Source: Mucilaginibacter sp. | GTDB lineage: Bacteria > Bacteroidota > Bacteroidia > Sphingobacteriales > Sphingobacteriaceae | DNA: 64,000 nucleotides | Reading direction: 5' to 3' | Assembly (NCBI RefSeq): GCF_025359345.1 | Contig: NZ_JANYGQ010000013.1 | Location: 106,633 to 170,632 of the forward strand | The notes under the pieces: generated by a model | Databases searched by the model: none | What the model was told of the DNA's origin: nothing | Seen by the model: the letters and a program-made list of their open reading frames with translations, nothing else | Shown here: one piece after another, positions 18,256-29,610 of the stretch | Layout: every line of letters starts with the position of its first letter | How positions within the stretch are numbered: position 1 is the first letter of the stretch | Position numbers and translations under genes: made by a program

Positions 18256-19038
18256 CTATTTCGCCAGCTTCTTCACCACCTTATTTATCGCATCGCCCCA
18301 AAAGTTCCCTAAGGCTGCTGCGCCTTGTTTGTTGGGATGAAGATAAAACGTTCCCTGGTGGCCTTGCTCGGGCTGCAAATCGGTAGTTGAATATTTTTTG
18401 AAATAATCAAAGCCTTTGGTGTCGCCAACAAAAACACGTTTGGGGTAGGTGGCAGCATAGTCTTGTACCAGTAAGTCAATTTCGGCGAGATAGTTGGTTA
18501 GGCGTTCCAACCCCTCGGCAAGGTATTTAGCGCCATTGTAGGTATTGGGGCTGTACCAAACCGGGTGCTGGAAAATAACAACGGAAGACGGGAATTCCTT
18601 TAACAGGCTATCCGCAATCAGTTTTAAATTCTGGTAGTAGTTTTCAGGAAAAACAGGTGCACCGCGCGGGCCTTCAATTGCGCTGTCATTAGTACCCAGC
18701 TTTATCGAAAATATCAGCAGCCCTTGTTTATCGGCAAATGATTGCGCAGCTTTTTCAACATCTTTAAAAACACCGTTTGTTGTTGGTAAAAAATCGACAG
18801 TGGTATAACCACCATGCCCTTGGTTTGCAATTTCGACTTTGCCTATGTTTGATTGCTGTTTCAGGTAATTTGCAGCAATAACCGGCGGTGCTTCGGTAGC
18901 AGGATCGGCCAGGCCGGCGCCGTAGGTTATACTGTTACCGATAAATACGATATTTAAGTCTTTTTTGCCTTGTGCAAAAAGGTTGATTACGCTAAACAGC
19001 ATTAATACTACTAGTAGCGGTGTTTTAAATCTTATCAT
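18256..19038 (-). CDS. Secreted SGNH/GDSL-type hydrolase
   Basis: 260 aa with signal peptide (about 1-22). SGNH blocks are visible: block I IVFIGNSITYGAG (GNS instead of GDS, common in Bacteroidetes), block III KLGTNDSA and block V with catalytic His in HPNKQGAAALG. It is probably an esterase or acetyl-esterase acting on exported glycans or lipids. It is convergent with the preceding esterase, only 8 bases apart. Confidence 0.85.
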   Translation of the reverse strand: MIRFKTPLLVVLMLFSVINLFAQGKKDLNIVFIGNSITYGAGLADPATEAPPVIAANYLKQQSNIGKVEIANQGHGGYTTVDFLPTTNGVFKDVEKAAQSFADKQGLLIFSIKLGTNDSAIEGPRGAPVFPENYYQNLKLIADSLLKEFPSSVVIFQHPVWYSPNTYNGAKYLAEGLERLTNYLAEIDLLVQDYAATYPKRVFVGDTKGFDYFKKYSTTDLQPEQGHQGTFYLHPNKQGAAALGNFWGDAINKVVKKLAK

Positions 19039-19262
19039 ATTTGTATCGATAACTGGTTTAAATCAATTTATAAGCTGAGTGCAGCGCGCTTCTTTGATCT
19101 TGAGGCCGGTGGGTGCCAAACTATAACCCCGCCTGCGATCAAGCATAAAAGCATGGTGTAGAAACCCCTCCCTGCGCCCTCCCAGGGGAGGGAATCGCAC
19201 ATTCCCGCGCTTTTTTGTTCCGCGTTCGCCTTTTCTAACCTCTAACTACTGATCTCTAGTCT

Positions 19263-21377
<2,115 letters not shown>

Positions 21378-21514
21378 TGCAAGGGTTGGTTGGTAGGCTA
21401 AGATAGGATTTTTTGGGAGAAGTCGGAAAAGTCCGAAAGACAGAAAAGATCGGCAAGACAGGAAAGTTCAATAGCAATCATATCGTTCTCAGCCAGCAGA
21501 AAAGGTAGTCGTTG

Positions 21515-21715
21515 CTAAGATACCTGCTTGTTTTTTTGACGGTATGTTTTTACAAGCACAATTATGCCTGCGGTAACCATTAAGCCTAATGATACGGCAC
21601 CAGTAACAATACGCCATGTTTCATGCTTTTGCGCTCCATTTATCAAGGTGGTAATATTTATGACTACCGTACAAATAAATATAAAGTAAAATACTACCCG
21701 GCTGTTTTTATTCAT
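21515..21715 (-). CDS. Small two-helix membrane protein, paralogue of its neighbour
   Basis: 66 aa, two transmembrane segments separated by a short loop with KHETWRIV. The next gene (21728-21940) encodes a protein with the same plan and QHQTWRIV at the same place, so the two are tandem duplicates. Family not recognised; function unknown. Confidence 0.6.
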   Translation of the reverse strand: MNKNSRVVFYFIFICTVVINITTLINGAQKHETWRIVTGAVSLGLMVTAGIIVLVKTYRQKNKQVS

Positions 21716-21727
21716 GGCGTTGCTGTA

Positions 21728-21940
21728 TTATCCTTCGGCAGTTGTTTTGCGGTTTTTGATAAAGGCATTGATAATAATAGCTGCAATCACCACAAAAAAC
21801 AACCCGCCAACAGATGCCAGCACAATGCGCCAGGTTTGGTGTTGGTCAATACCCTTAAAAATGCTGTTTACGCTGATGGCGATAAACCCTATAGAGGTGA
21901 TGAAGGGAATGAGCAGCTTTTTGTCGATGCCTTTTTGCAT
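21728..21940 (-). CDS. Small two-helix membrane protein, paralogue of its neighbour
   Basis: 70 aa with two transmembrane segments and the loop QHQTWRIV. It lies 12 bases upstream of its paralogue on the same strand and is probably in one transcript with it. Function unknown. No larger partner is evident. Confidence 0.6.
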   Translation of the reverse strand: MQKGIDKKLLIPFITSIGFIAISVNSIFKGIDQHQTWRIVLASVGGLFFVVIAAIIINAFIKNRKTTAEG

Positions 21941-22114
21941 GTTGCTAATGTAGAAAGTTTCTTCTTATTTAAAAAACGGACGTAAGCACAACGTATCTTT
22001 CGCGGACTTTACCATTTGTGTTTGGTCAACATAGCGTGGTGGCGAACACACCCCTGCCACCGCTTAGTCCGACGCTCCCCCTCTCAAGAGGGGAATTAAG
22101 AAACGTTACGGTTT

Positions 22115-22651
22115 TTACTGGTGCTTATTATTAATCTTCCCGGCATCTTCCAGCTCAATATCCATCTGGTCGTCGTATTTAAAGCGGTATAGTACCCAAT
22201 CGTTTTGTGGTTTGTAAAAAATAAAGGTAAACCGCAGGGGCTGTACTTCGTGCTTAACCAGGTAGCTGTAAAAATAAAGGCTGTTCGACGCATTCTTTTG
22301 GGAGATAAGATCCTTGCCCAAATACATGCCTATCCCCTGCCGTAACGAATCGAGCTTGGCTTTTAACTGGGCTATGCCGGCCGTGTTGGTGAAATATTTA
22401 TTGGTGCCGAAAAGGAAATCGATTGCTGCAGACGTGCCATCGTTTTTATATTTTTTAAAGAAAGTATCAACCACGCTAACGGCGCTTCTGCCCACTGCGG
22501 GTAGTGCCACAGCAGGCTTGGCAGCGGCAGGTTTGGACCCCGGTTTGGCTGCAGCAGGTTTAGCCTGCGCGTTTGCATACACAATGCAGCAACAAAATAT
22601 CCCTGCTAATAAAAAGGATCTTGTTATTAATTTTAAGTTCAAGTGTTTCAT
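22115..22651 (-). CDS. Secreted protein with Ala/Lys/Pro-rich linker, unknown function
   Basis: 178 aa. A signal peptide (about 1-28, cleavage after ANA) is followed by a low-complexity KPAAAKP linker (to about 50) and a globular alpha/beta domain of about 120 residues (VVDTFFKKYKNDG ... VLYRFKYDDQ). Family not recognised. The linker suggests a periplasmic domain tethered loosely or spanning the peptidoglycan layer. Confidence 0.7.
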   Translation of the reverse strand: MKHLNLKLITRSFLLAGIFCCCIVYANAQAKPAAAKPGSKPAAAKPAVALPAVGRSAVSVVDTFFKKYKNDGTSAAIDFLFGTNKYFTNTAGIAQLKAKLDSLRQGIGMYLGKDLISQKNASNSLYFYSYLVKHEVQPLRFTFIFYKPQNDWVLYRFKYDDQMDIELEDAGKINNKHQ

Positions 22652-22679
22652 GGTATGTGTTTTAACGCCCCAAAGTAAA

Positions 22680-22710
22680 TAAAAAAGCCTGCTATTTTGA
22701 ATAGCAGGCT
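22680..22710 (-). terminator. Rho-independent terminator of pdhB
   Basis: On the minus strand AGCCTGCTATT pairs with AATAGCAGGCT across a three-base loop, followed by six T. It lies 63 bases after the pyruvate dehydrogenase stop codon. Confidence 0.88.
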
Positions 22711-22772
22711 GTATTTTTTTAGTTCGGTAAATTGAAAAGCTTATAACCTAATCAACTCAATCAACCGCTCCA

Positions 22773-23756
22773 CTACTTAGCCACGTACATTACTTCCTTA
22801 ACCGCTTTAATTACGCGGTCGGCATTTGGCAGGTATTCCTGTATAAGGGTTGGTGCATAAGGCAATGGCACGTCGCCGCCCATTATGCGCAGTACCGGTG
22901 CATCTAAATAATCAAATGCATCTTTTTGCACTTTAAAGGCAATTTCGGTAGCTATCGAGCCCAATGGCCAGCTTTCTTCAACAATAACCAAACGGTTTGT
23001 TTTTTTAACAGAAGCAATAACGGTATCGTAATCGATAGGGCGCACGGTGCGCAAATCAATCACTTCGGCGTGGATGCCTTCTTTTTCCAACTCGGCAGCA
23101 GCGGCGTTAACCACTTTCATTATTTTACCAAAGCCAACCAAAGTAACATCGCTGCCTTCTTTGGTTACATTAGCTTTACCCAAGGGGATATAATATGTTT
23201 CTTCAGGCACTTCTCCTTTATCGCCATACATCAATTCCGATTCCATAAAAATAACCGGATCAGGGTCAATTATTGACGATTTCAATAAGCCTTTTGCATC
23301 ATAAGGGTTTGATGGTACAACCACCTTTAAACCGGGACAGTTGGCATACCAGCTTTCGAAGCACTGGCTGTGCTGCGAACTTAGCATACCTGCGTTGCCT
23401 GTCGGGCCGCGAAATACGATAGGCACCGAGAACTGGCCACCGCTCATCGACATGATTTTTGCCGCGCCGTTTATGATCTGGTCGATAGCCACCAGCGAGA
23501 AGTTAAACGTCATGAACTCGATAATTGGCTTTAAACCATTCATTGCCGAGCCTATACCTATACCGGCGAAACCGCATTCAGAGATAGGAGTATCAATTAC
23601 GCGCTTGGCGCTAAATTCGTCGAGCATGCCCTGGCTAACTTTGTAGGCGCCATTGTATTCGGCAACCTCTTCACCCATCAGGTATATCTTATCGTCGTTG
23701 CGCATTTCTTCGGACATTGCCTCGCGCAGCGCTTCTCTGAATTGTATTTCTCTCAT
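22773..23756 (-). CDS. pdhB: Pyruvate dehydrogenase E1 component, beta subunit
   Basis: 327 aa. The transketolase pyrimidine domain is N-terminal (REIQFREALREAMSEEM, MGEEVAEYNGAYKVSQG) with RGPTGNAGMLSSQHSQ. A C-terminal transketolase domain (VEESWPLGSIATEIA) follows. It forms the E1 heterotetramer that decarboxylates pyruvate with thiamine diphosphate and feeds acetyl groups to E2. The alpha subunit and E2 are not adjacent, as often in Bacteroidetes. Other branched-chain E1 beta subunits are related, but the overall sequence is PdhB-like. Confidence 0.92.
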   Translation of the reverse strand: MREIQFREALREAMSEEMRNDDKIYLMGEEVAEYNGAYKVSQGMLDEFSAKRVIDTPISECGFAGIGIGSAMNGLKPIIEFMTFNFSLVAIDQIINGAAKIMSMSGGQFSVPIVFRGPTGNAGMLSSQHSQCFESWYANCPGLKVVVPSNPYDAKGLLKSSIIDPDPVIFMESELMYGDKGEVPEETYYIPLGKANVTKEGSDVTLVGFGKIMKVVNAAAAELEKEGIHAEVIDLRTVRPIDYDTVIASVKKTNRLVIVEESWPLGSIATEIAFKVQKDAFDYLDAPVLRIMGGDVPLPYAPTLIQEYLPNADRVIKAVKEVMYVAK

Positions 23757-23876
23757 CGTTTTAAAAAATATGCTTTTTTAGCGAACGCAAATATAAGCAA
23801 TGAAGTGTGATTTGCAATTTGTAATGGATTTGAGACGAGAGATTTTAGGAATGGGGTGAATTTTGGTGTTCTGAAC

Positions 23877-23950
23877 CGGTATAATACGCCGAATTTGTCG
23901 CCGAGTTAAAACCCGGCGCTACAAAATTGGCCGAGCCGATGGCTCTTTAA
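23877..23950. repeat. Degenerate copy of the 33-kb hairpin-chain repeat
   Basis: gttaaaacccggcgctacaa and ttggccgagccgatggctct match, with changes, the end of the tandem repeats at 33174-33712. It lies in the 237-bp gap upstream of pdhB. Confidence 0.6.
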
Positions 23951-23993
23951 AAATGGGTTTTCATTAGTAATTCATCGTTCCGGCAGCAAAAGA

Positions 23994-24380
23994 TCATTCT
24001 ATTTTAAAAAACTCGCTGCTCAAGGTAGTATCAATGTAATTCGAAGTAGACGTTTGAGTATAGGAGTTTGAAGTAGTATTAGTGATTGTAACGGTTATCA
24101 TCGCGTTTGCAGGAAGCTTTGATCTTTTTAATGTTTCTTTGGTGGGAGTTAAGGTATATGTACAATCATCCAGCCATTTAATAGTTACGAACGATATCAA
24201 TGAGTCCTTCGCATCGATAAAATATTCCTTTTGGTTCGCCCCAACACGTTCGATGATATAAGTGTACCCAGCATATTTAGATTTGAACTTTCCGTTCCTA
24301 AACGCAGCACAATTTGATGGCTTTGGATGGGGTGCGCAACCCAAAAGGAAAATCACAATGATAAAAAGAGAGTTTTTCAT
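23994..24380 (-). CDS. Small lipoprotein, unknown function
   Basis: 128 aa. The N-terminus MKNSLFIIVIFLLGCAPHP carries a lipobox (LLGC, Cys at about 15), so the protein is a lipoprotein of the periplasm or outer membrane. The rest is beta-rich (YAGYTYIIERVG) and ends in a Ser/Thr-rich stretch. Family not recognised. Confidence 0.7.
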   Translation of the reverse strand: MKNSLFIIVIFLLGCAPHPKPSNCAAFRNGKFKSKYAGYTYIIERVGANQKEYFIDAKDSLISFVTIKWLDDCTYTLTPTKETLKRSKLPANAMITVTITNTTSNSYTQTSTSNYIDTTLSSEFFKIE

Positions 24381-24462
24381 TTTTTAATTGAGGGCAATTA
24401 GTTTCTTGACAAAATACCTGTTTCAAGCCATTCTGCCAACTGCCCACTCAAAACTGCAAACT

Positions 24463-26094
24463 CTATTTCCGCTCCCCCTTCATCTTTGAAGCAATCTCCA
24501 ATGCCCGGTAAGCATTTACTATGCCTCCCGTTTTGCTAAGCGTACCAAAATCAACCTTGGTATTGGTGCCGGGTTTGTTTACCATTACGCCTTTTACAGG
24601 TGTGGCGCATTCTAAAATAATTTGCTTGAGCTGTTTGGCGCTCAAGTCGGGGTAGTATTCGAGGCACAGGGCCGCTATGCCGGTAACTATCGGGGCCGAA
24701 AAGCTGGTTCCGTCGGCGGTGTTAAATTCGGCATCGGTATCAATCGATGTTACTTTGGCGCCGGGAGCGAAAACGTCAACGCTGTTTTTACCATAGTTGC
24801 TGAATGTTGCGGCCAGCAGGGTATCGGGCTTGGGGCCTGATGCGCCTACGCTGATTACGTTATCGGTTGTTGAACCGTCCAGGTAAGTGTCATTCGGGAA
24901 CTCTGGTTTGGCATCCATGTCTTCATTGTCGTTGCCTGATGCCTGTACCAGCAGCACATCTTTCGATGCGGCATACTTAAAGGCGGCATCAACCCAATCT
25001 TTATGCGGCGAAAGTTTTTTACCAAAACTCATGTTGATGACCTGCGCGCCATGGTCTACAGCGAAACGGATGGCATTGGCAATATCTTTATCGTACTCAT
25101 CGCCGTTGGGCACCGCTTTTATCGACATGATGCGCACATTATCGGCCACGCCATCAATACCATAACCGTTATTGCGAATTGCGCCAATCAGGCCGGCCAC
25201 ACCTGTTCCGTGCGATGCATCTTCGTTTTTAAGCACATTGTTGCCATAGGGTTTGCCATCGTTAACATCCGGATCGTCGCCAACTATGCGGGCGCGGGCA
25301 TCAAGGTCGGGGGTAATGTTGTTGTTTAGCTTGGCGTTGTATTCGGTAATGTCTTTCAGCACTTTTGCGTTGTCAGATGCTCCGCCTATTTGCCCGAAAA
25401 CCGATTCCCAAACTGTTTTGCTTTGCGTTACTGTATCATTCGCGGTGTGTATCTTAGCCAGGTCGGCCATGGTAAATGTCTGGTCCGATTTTAATTTCAG
25501 CTCCCTTTTAATATAGTGGTTGGTAGCCGACAAAATATTTAGCTCGTAGCCCACATCCTTAGCCTCGCGCAGGGTTTTGCTCATGGTGCTATCGTAGGTC
25601 ATTTTTACTTTTTCCCAGTAAGCAAACTCTTTTTCCTGTCCTGCCGGGGCAGTGGTAACCGCAATGTATTTGCTCTTAAGTTTGTTATATTGCCTTACCT
25701 CTTCGGTGGTTTCGGTGAAATCAACCTTGCGGTCTTTTCCGCCTAAAAAATCCCAGCCGTGTACGTCGTCAACATAGCCATCACCATCATCATCCTTGCC
25801 GTTGTTTGGTATTTCTTTGGGGTTTACCCACAGAATAGAAGCCAAGTCTTTCTGTGCGGTATCAATGCCACTATCAATAGTGGTAACGATAACAGTTTTG
25901 CTTTTTTTACCCTTTAAAAACAGGTAAGCCTGCTTTAAACTGATGCCGTAAAAGCCATCGGTTTTTAAATCCATGGCGTGCCAATTTTTTGGCGGATCGG
26001 CAGGTTGTTTGGGCATTTGCTGCCCGGTTGCGCTTAGGGTTAAGAAAAGAGCCCCAAGCAGAAAAGGGGTAAAGATGTAAGTGCTTAATTTCAT
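24463..26094 (-). CDS. Subtilisin-like serine peptidase (S8), exported
   Basis: 543 aa from the ATG at 26094, preferred over one 18 codons upstream because it gives a standard signal peptide (MKLSTYIFTPFLLGALFLTL). Catalytic triad: Asp in TTIDSGID (about 72), His in HGTGVAG (about 291), Ser in GTSFSAPIV (about 460). A large insert of about 150 residues separates the Asp and His motifs, a known feature of a Bacteroidetes S8 subgroup. Probably a periplasmic or secreted protease. Confidence 0.9.
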   Translation of the reverse strand: MKLSTYIFTPFLLGALFLTLSATGQQMPKQPADPPKNWHAMDLKTDGFYGISLKQAYLFLKGKKSKTVIVTTIDSGIDTAQKDLASILWVNPKEIPNNGKDDDGDGYVDDVHGWDFLGGKDRKVDFTETTEEVRQYNKLKSKYIAVTTAPAGQEKEFAYWEKVKMTYDSTMSKTLREAKDVGYELNILSATNHYIKRELKLKSDQTFTMADLAKIHTANDTVTQSKTVWESVFGQIGGASDNAKVLKDITEYNAKLNNNITPDLDARARIVGDDPDVNDGKPYGNNVLKNEDASHGTGVAGLIGAIRNNGYGIDGVADNVRIMSIKAVPNGDEYDKDIANAIRFAVDHGAQVINMSFGKKLSPHKDWVDAAFKYAASKDVLLVQASGNDNEDMDAKPEFPNDTYLDGSTTDNVISVGASGPKPDTLLAATFSNYGKNSVDVFAPGAKVTSIDTDAEFNTADGTSFSAPIVTGIAALCLEYYPDLSAKQLKQIILECATPVKGVMVNKPGTNTKVDFGTLSKTGGIVNAYRALEIASKMKGERK

Positions 26095-26182
26095 ATTGGT
26101 TGATTGGGTGAGTGGTTGATTGGGTGAATGGTTGAAAAACTTAATCAACCTAATCCAACTTAATCAACCACTCACTAAAAAA

Positions 26183-27742
26183 TTATAAATCAAATTTAAT
26201 TCCCTGAGCAAGGGGTAACGTTTTTGAATAGTTAATAGTATTTGTTTGCCGCCTCATGTAAACTTTCCAGGCATCCGAGCCCGATTCGCGGCCACCGCCG
26301 GTTTCTTTCTCGCCGCCAAACGCACCGCCTATTTCGGCACCCGATGTACCTATGTTTACATTGGCTATGCCGCAGTCAGAACCAGCGGCAGACAGAAATT
26401 GTTCTGCATCGCGTAAATTTTGTGTCATTATTGCTGATGACAGGCCTTGTGGTACGCCGTTTTGCATCGCAATGGCGTCATCCAGGTCTTTATATTTGAT
26501 AAGGTAAAGTATGGGTGCAAAGGTTTCGTGCTGTACAATTTTGTAGTGGTTTTCTACTTCGGCGATGCAAGGTTTTACATAACAGCCCGAAGCGTATTGA
26601 TCGCCTTCCAGCTTGCCGCCATCAACAATAAATTTACCGCCTTCGGCTTTGCATTTTTCTATCGATTCGAGGTATAATGCTACGGCATCAGTGTCAATTA
26701 GCGGGCCCATGTGGTTGTTTTCATCCAGCGGGTCGCCAATGCGGATTTGTTTGTAGGCTTTTACCAGTTTTTCTTTAAAGGCATCGTAAACGCTTTCATG
26801 GATGATCAACCTGCGGGTACTGGTGCAGCGCTGCCCGGCGGTGCCTACTGCGCCAAATACGGCGCCAATCAGCGACATATCCAAATCGGCATTCTCGGTT
26901 ATGATGATGGCGTTGTTTCCGCCAAGTTCTAACAAACTGCGGCCAAGCCTTGCGCCTACTGCCGCGCCAATTGATTTGCCCATTCGGGTGGAGCCGGTTG
27001 CCGAAACCAGTGGTACGCGGGTATCATTAGCCATCAGTTCGCCAATCTCGCGATCTCCGATAACCAGGCAACTTACGCCCTCATCTATATTATGTTTTTT
27101 AAATACTGCCTGTGCAATATGCTGGCAGGCAATAGCAGTTAAAGGTGTTTTCTCGGATGGCTTCCAGATGCAAACATCGCCGCAAACCCATGCCAGCATG
27201 GCGTTCCAACTCCATACGGCAACCGGGAAGTTAAAGGCCGATATAATGCCCACGATACCCAGCGGATGATACTGCTCGTACATGCGGTGCTGCGGGCGTT
27301 CGCTGTGCATGGTAAGGCCGTAAAGCTGGCGGCTAAGCCCAACTGCAAAGTCGGCAATGTCAATCATTTCCTGTACCTCGCCATAGCCTTCCTGCAGGCT
27401 TTTGCCCATTTCGTAGCTTACCAGGGCGCCCAGGCTTTCCTTGTTTTCGCGCAGCGCATTACCGATTTCGCGCACAATTTCGCCGCGCTTGGGGGCGGGT
27501 ATGGTTCGCCAGTTGATGAAGGCTTTTTGCGCTGTTTCAACTGCCTGGTTGTAGTTGTCGGCAGTGGCAAATTTCACCGACGCAATTTTTTTACCGTCGG
27601 TTGGTGATACGATATCTTTTATAGCTGCATTGGGGCTGCTTGTCCAGTTGCTGCCTGTACTAAATGCGTCATTTATGTCGTTTATATGTAAACGAGTAAG
27701 AATTTCGGGAATATTAAGGCTCATAATTGTTACTTTTGTCAA
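26183..27742 (-). CDS. ALDH7-type aldehyde dehydrogenase (aminoadipate-semialdehyde type)
   Basis: 519 aa, or 513 from an internal ATG (27724). NAD-binding and catalytic regions are intact: FNFPVAVWSWN, KPSEKTPLTA, ELGGNNAIII and the catalytic Cys in GQRCTSTRR (about 302). Closest overall to the ALDH7 family (antiquitin, alpha-aminoadipic semialdehyde dehydrogenase of lysine breakdown). It lies alone, divergent from the TPR gene, so the pathway is not confirmed by context. Confidence 0.87.
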   Translation of the reverse strand: MTKVTIMSLNIPEILTRLHINDINDAFSTGSNWTSSPNAAIKDIVSPTDGKKIASVKFATADNYNQAVETAQKAFINWRTIPAPKRGEIVREIGNALRENKESLGALVSYEMGKSLQEGYGEVQEMIDIADFAVGLSRQLYGLTMHSERPQHRMYEQYHPLGIVGIISAFNFPVAVWSWNAMLAWVCGDVCIWKPSEKTPLTAIACQHIAQAVFKKHNIDEGVSCLVIGDREIGELMANDTRVPLVSATGSTRMGKSIGAAVGARLGRSLLELGGNNAIIITENADLDMSLIGAVFGAVGTAGQRCTSTRRLIIHESVYDAFKEKLVKAYKQIRIGDPLDENNHMGPLIDTDAVALYLESIEKCKAEGGKFIVDGGKLEGDQYASGCYVKPCIAEVENHYKIVQHETFAPILYLIKYKDLDDAIAMQNGVPQGLSSAIMTQNLRDAEQFLSAAGSDCGIANVNIGTSGAEIGGAFGGEKETGGGRESGSDAWKVYMRRQTNTINYSKTLPLAQGIKFDL

Positions 27743-27997
27743 AGGTAAAAATCTTTAAGGCAATTTATTATCAACTCATCCTTTGCCGGCAAAATGATTC
27801 GCATTAATTATCAGGACTTTGTAATTAGGGCTGTTAACAATGTTTGAATGTTGATAACTAAATTGTATTATGGATGTTTATTACTTGTAATTTAATCTCA
27901 GTTTAAGTCAAAGTTTCCCTAACCGGGGAGATTTAGAGTGGGCTAATAGAGCGAGTTTATTGCCTGTAACAGAGTAAATGTTCTGAAACAAAATTGA

Positions 27998-29401
27998 ATG
28001 GAAGAAGAATTTGAATTTGGTTTTACCGAAGACCCAAAGTTTTCGGTAGAACGGTACGAAGAGATGATTCGTAATCATGACCAGTACTTTTTTGATGCCC
28101 AGGCGTTTGAGAACATTATCGACTACTACATCGAAAAGAACGATCCGTCTAAAGCCTTACAGGTTGCTGAATATGCCCGCAACCAGCACCCGTTTGCCGC
28201 AATTTTCCTGATAAAACAGGCGCAGCTATTGGTTGTGAGCAACCAGGTTGCCGAAGCATTTGAGGCGCTTGAAAAAGCCGCAATGCTGGAAGCATCGGAC
28301 CCTGATATTTATTTGATCCGCGGCAACCTGTACGAGAGTATGGAGCGCTATGGCGAAGCCCTGGAAAATTATGAAAAAGCGCTCGACCTTGCCGAAGAAA
28401 CCGACGAAGTGTTGCTGCATATCGCCTACGTGTACCAAAACATGGGCGACTACGAAACATCCATCACCTACCTGAAACTTTGCTTAAAGCAAAATATGGA
28501 GAACCAGGATGCTTTGTACGAACTGGCGTTTTGCTATGACGTGTTGGACAATCAGCAGGAGAGCGTGACGTTTTACCAGCAATACATCGATAACGAGCCC
28601 TACAGCTATGCCGCATGGTATAACCTGGGCAACGCGTTTACCAAGCTCAGCCTGTTTGAAAAAGCTATCGACGCTTATGACTACGCGATATTGATAAAGG
28701 ACAGCTTTGCATCGGCCTATTTTAATAAGGGCAATGCATTGGTTAACCTGGAGAAATACGCGGAAGCGATTGAGGTTTACCGCCATACTTTTGAGTACGA
28801 GCAACCCAACGCAGATACCTATTGCGCCATTGGCGAATGCTACGAAAAGCTGGAGCAGATGGACGACGCGCGGGCTTTCTACAAAAAATCGGTTAAGATG
28901 GACCCTAAGCTGGCTGATGCCTGGTTTGGGATTGGCGTAACCCTTGACTTTGAGGAACGCTATTTTGAGGCCCTGCACTTCTACAAAAAAGCGCTCGATC
29001 TTGATATTGCCAACGCCGACTACTGGTTTGCCATTGCCGATGCCGAGTACAAGCTGGGGCACCTTACCGAAGCCGAACATGCTTACGAAAAGGTGGTAGA
29101 GCTAAACCCGATCGACGTTGACGCCTGGCTGGATTACTCATCTATTTTATATGAGCAGCAACGCCTTAGCGATGCCATTGAGGTGATAGCCCAGGCCATA
29201 AAAAACAACCCCGAAGCCGCCGAACTGTATTACCGCATGGTAGCTTACCTATTTGCCAAAGGCGAATACAACGAAGCCCTGAGCCACCTTGAAATGGCCC
29301 TGACATCGGATCCGGACAAACATTACATCCTGTTTGATTACCTGCCGCAGTTGCAGAAGAATAAGGTGATTGTGGATATTATTAATAGGTATACGAAATA
29401 G
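27998..29401 (+). CDS. Cytoplasmic TPR-repeat protein
   Basis: 467 aa with no signal peptide. From about residue 60 to the end it consists of roughly ten tetratricopeptide repeats (for example SYAAWYNLGNAFTKLSLFEK, DAWFGIGVTLDFEERYFEA). The first 40 residues are acidic (EEEFEFGFTEDPKF). TPR solenoids bind partner proteins; no enzyme domain is present. Found as a conserved single gene in Bacteroidetes; role unknown. Confidence 0.87.
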   Translation: MEEEFEFGFTEDPKFSVERYEEMIRNHDQYFFDAQAFENIIDYYIEKNDPSKALQVAEYARNQHPFAAIFLIKQAQLLVVSNQVAEAFEALEKAAMLEASDPDIYLIRGNLYESMERYGEALENYEKALDLAEETDEVLLHIAYVYQNMGDYETSITYLKLCLKQNMENQDALYELAFCYDVLDNQQESVTFYQQYIDNEPYSYAAWYNLGNAFTKLSLFEKAIDAYDYAILIKDSFASAYFNKGNALVNLEKYAEAIEVYRHTFEYEQPNADTYCAIGECYEKLEQMDDARAFYKKSVKMDPKLADAWFGIGVTLDFEERYFEALHFYKKALDLDIANADYWFAIADAEYKLGHLTEAEHAYEKVVELNPIDVDAWLDYSSILYEQQRLSDAIEVIAQAIKNNPEAAELYYRMVAYLFAKGEYNEALSHLEMALTSDPDKHYILFDYLPQLQKNKVIVDIINRYTK

Positions 29402-29508
29402 TTGATTAGAGGTTAGTTTATTAGAGATTAGTTAAGCGCACTGGGTTGCGACCAACCCAATCTCGACAATCAACAAATTAATCTCTAATCAACCGACCTC
29501 TAATCTCT
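29401..29508. repeat. Inverted repeat with TTAGAGATTAG arms (second copy)
   Basis: gttgattagaggttagttta / aatctctaatcaaccgacc form imperfect arms, related to 5961-6090. It follows directly on the TPR stop codon. Confidence 0.55.
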
Positions 29509-29550
29509 AAAAAAAGCCAGTAATTTGAATTCAAATTACTGGCTTTTTTT
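29509..29550. terminator. Perfect 42-bp palindrome, probably a bidirectional terminator
   Basis: Bases 29509-29529 are the exact reverse complement of 29530-29550: a run of A, then GCCAGTAATTTGAA and its complement ending in a run of T. A stem with A/T tails on both sides would terminate transcription in both directions between the TPR and ComA genes. Confidence 0.85.
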
Positions 29551-29610
29551 ACGACCTTTGCAGCCATTAGTACTTTTAGTTATAGTCTATAACCAATTGC
29601 GTGTTTCTAT

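Noticed and set aside
28484..29080. 198-codon frame opposite the TPR gene
   Set aside because: Shadow frame; the TPR repeats on the plus strand are unambiguous.
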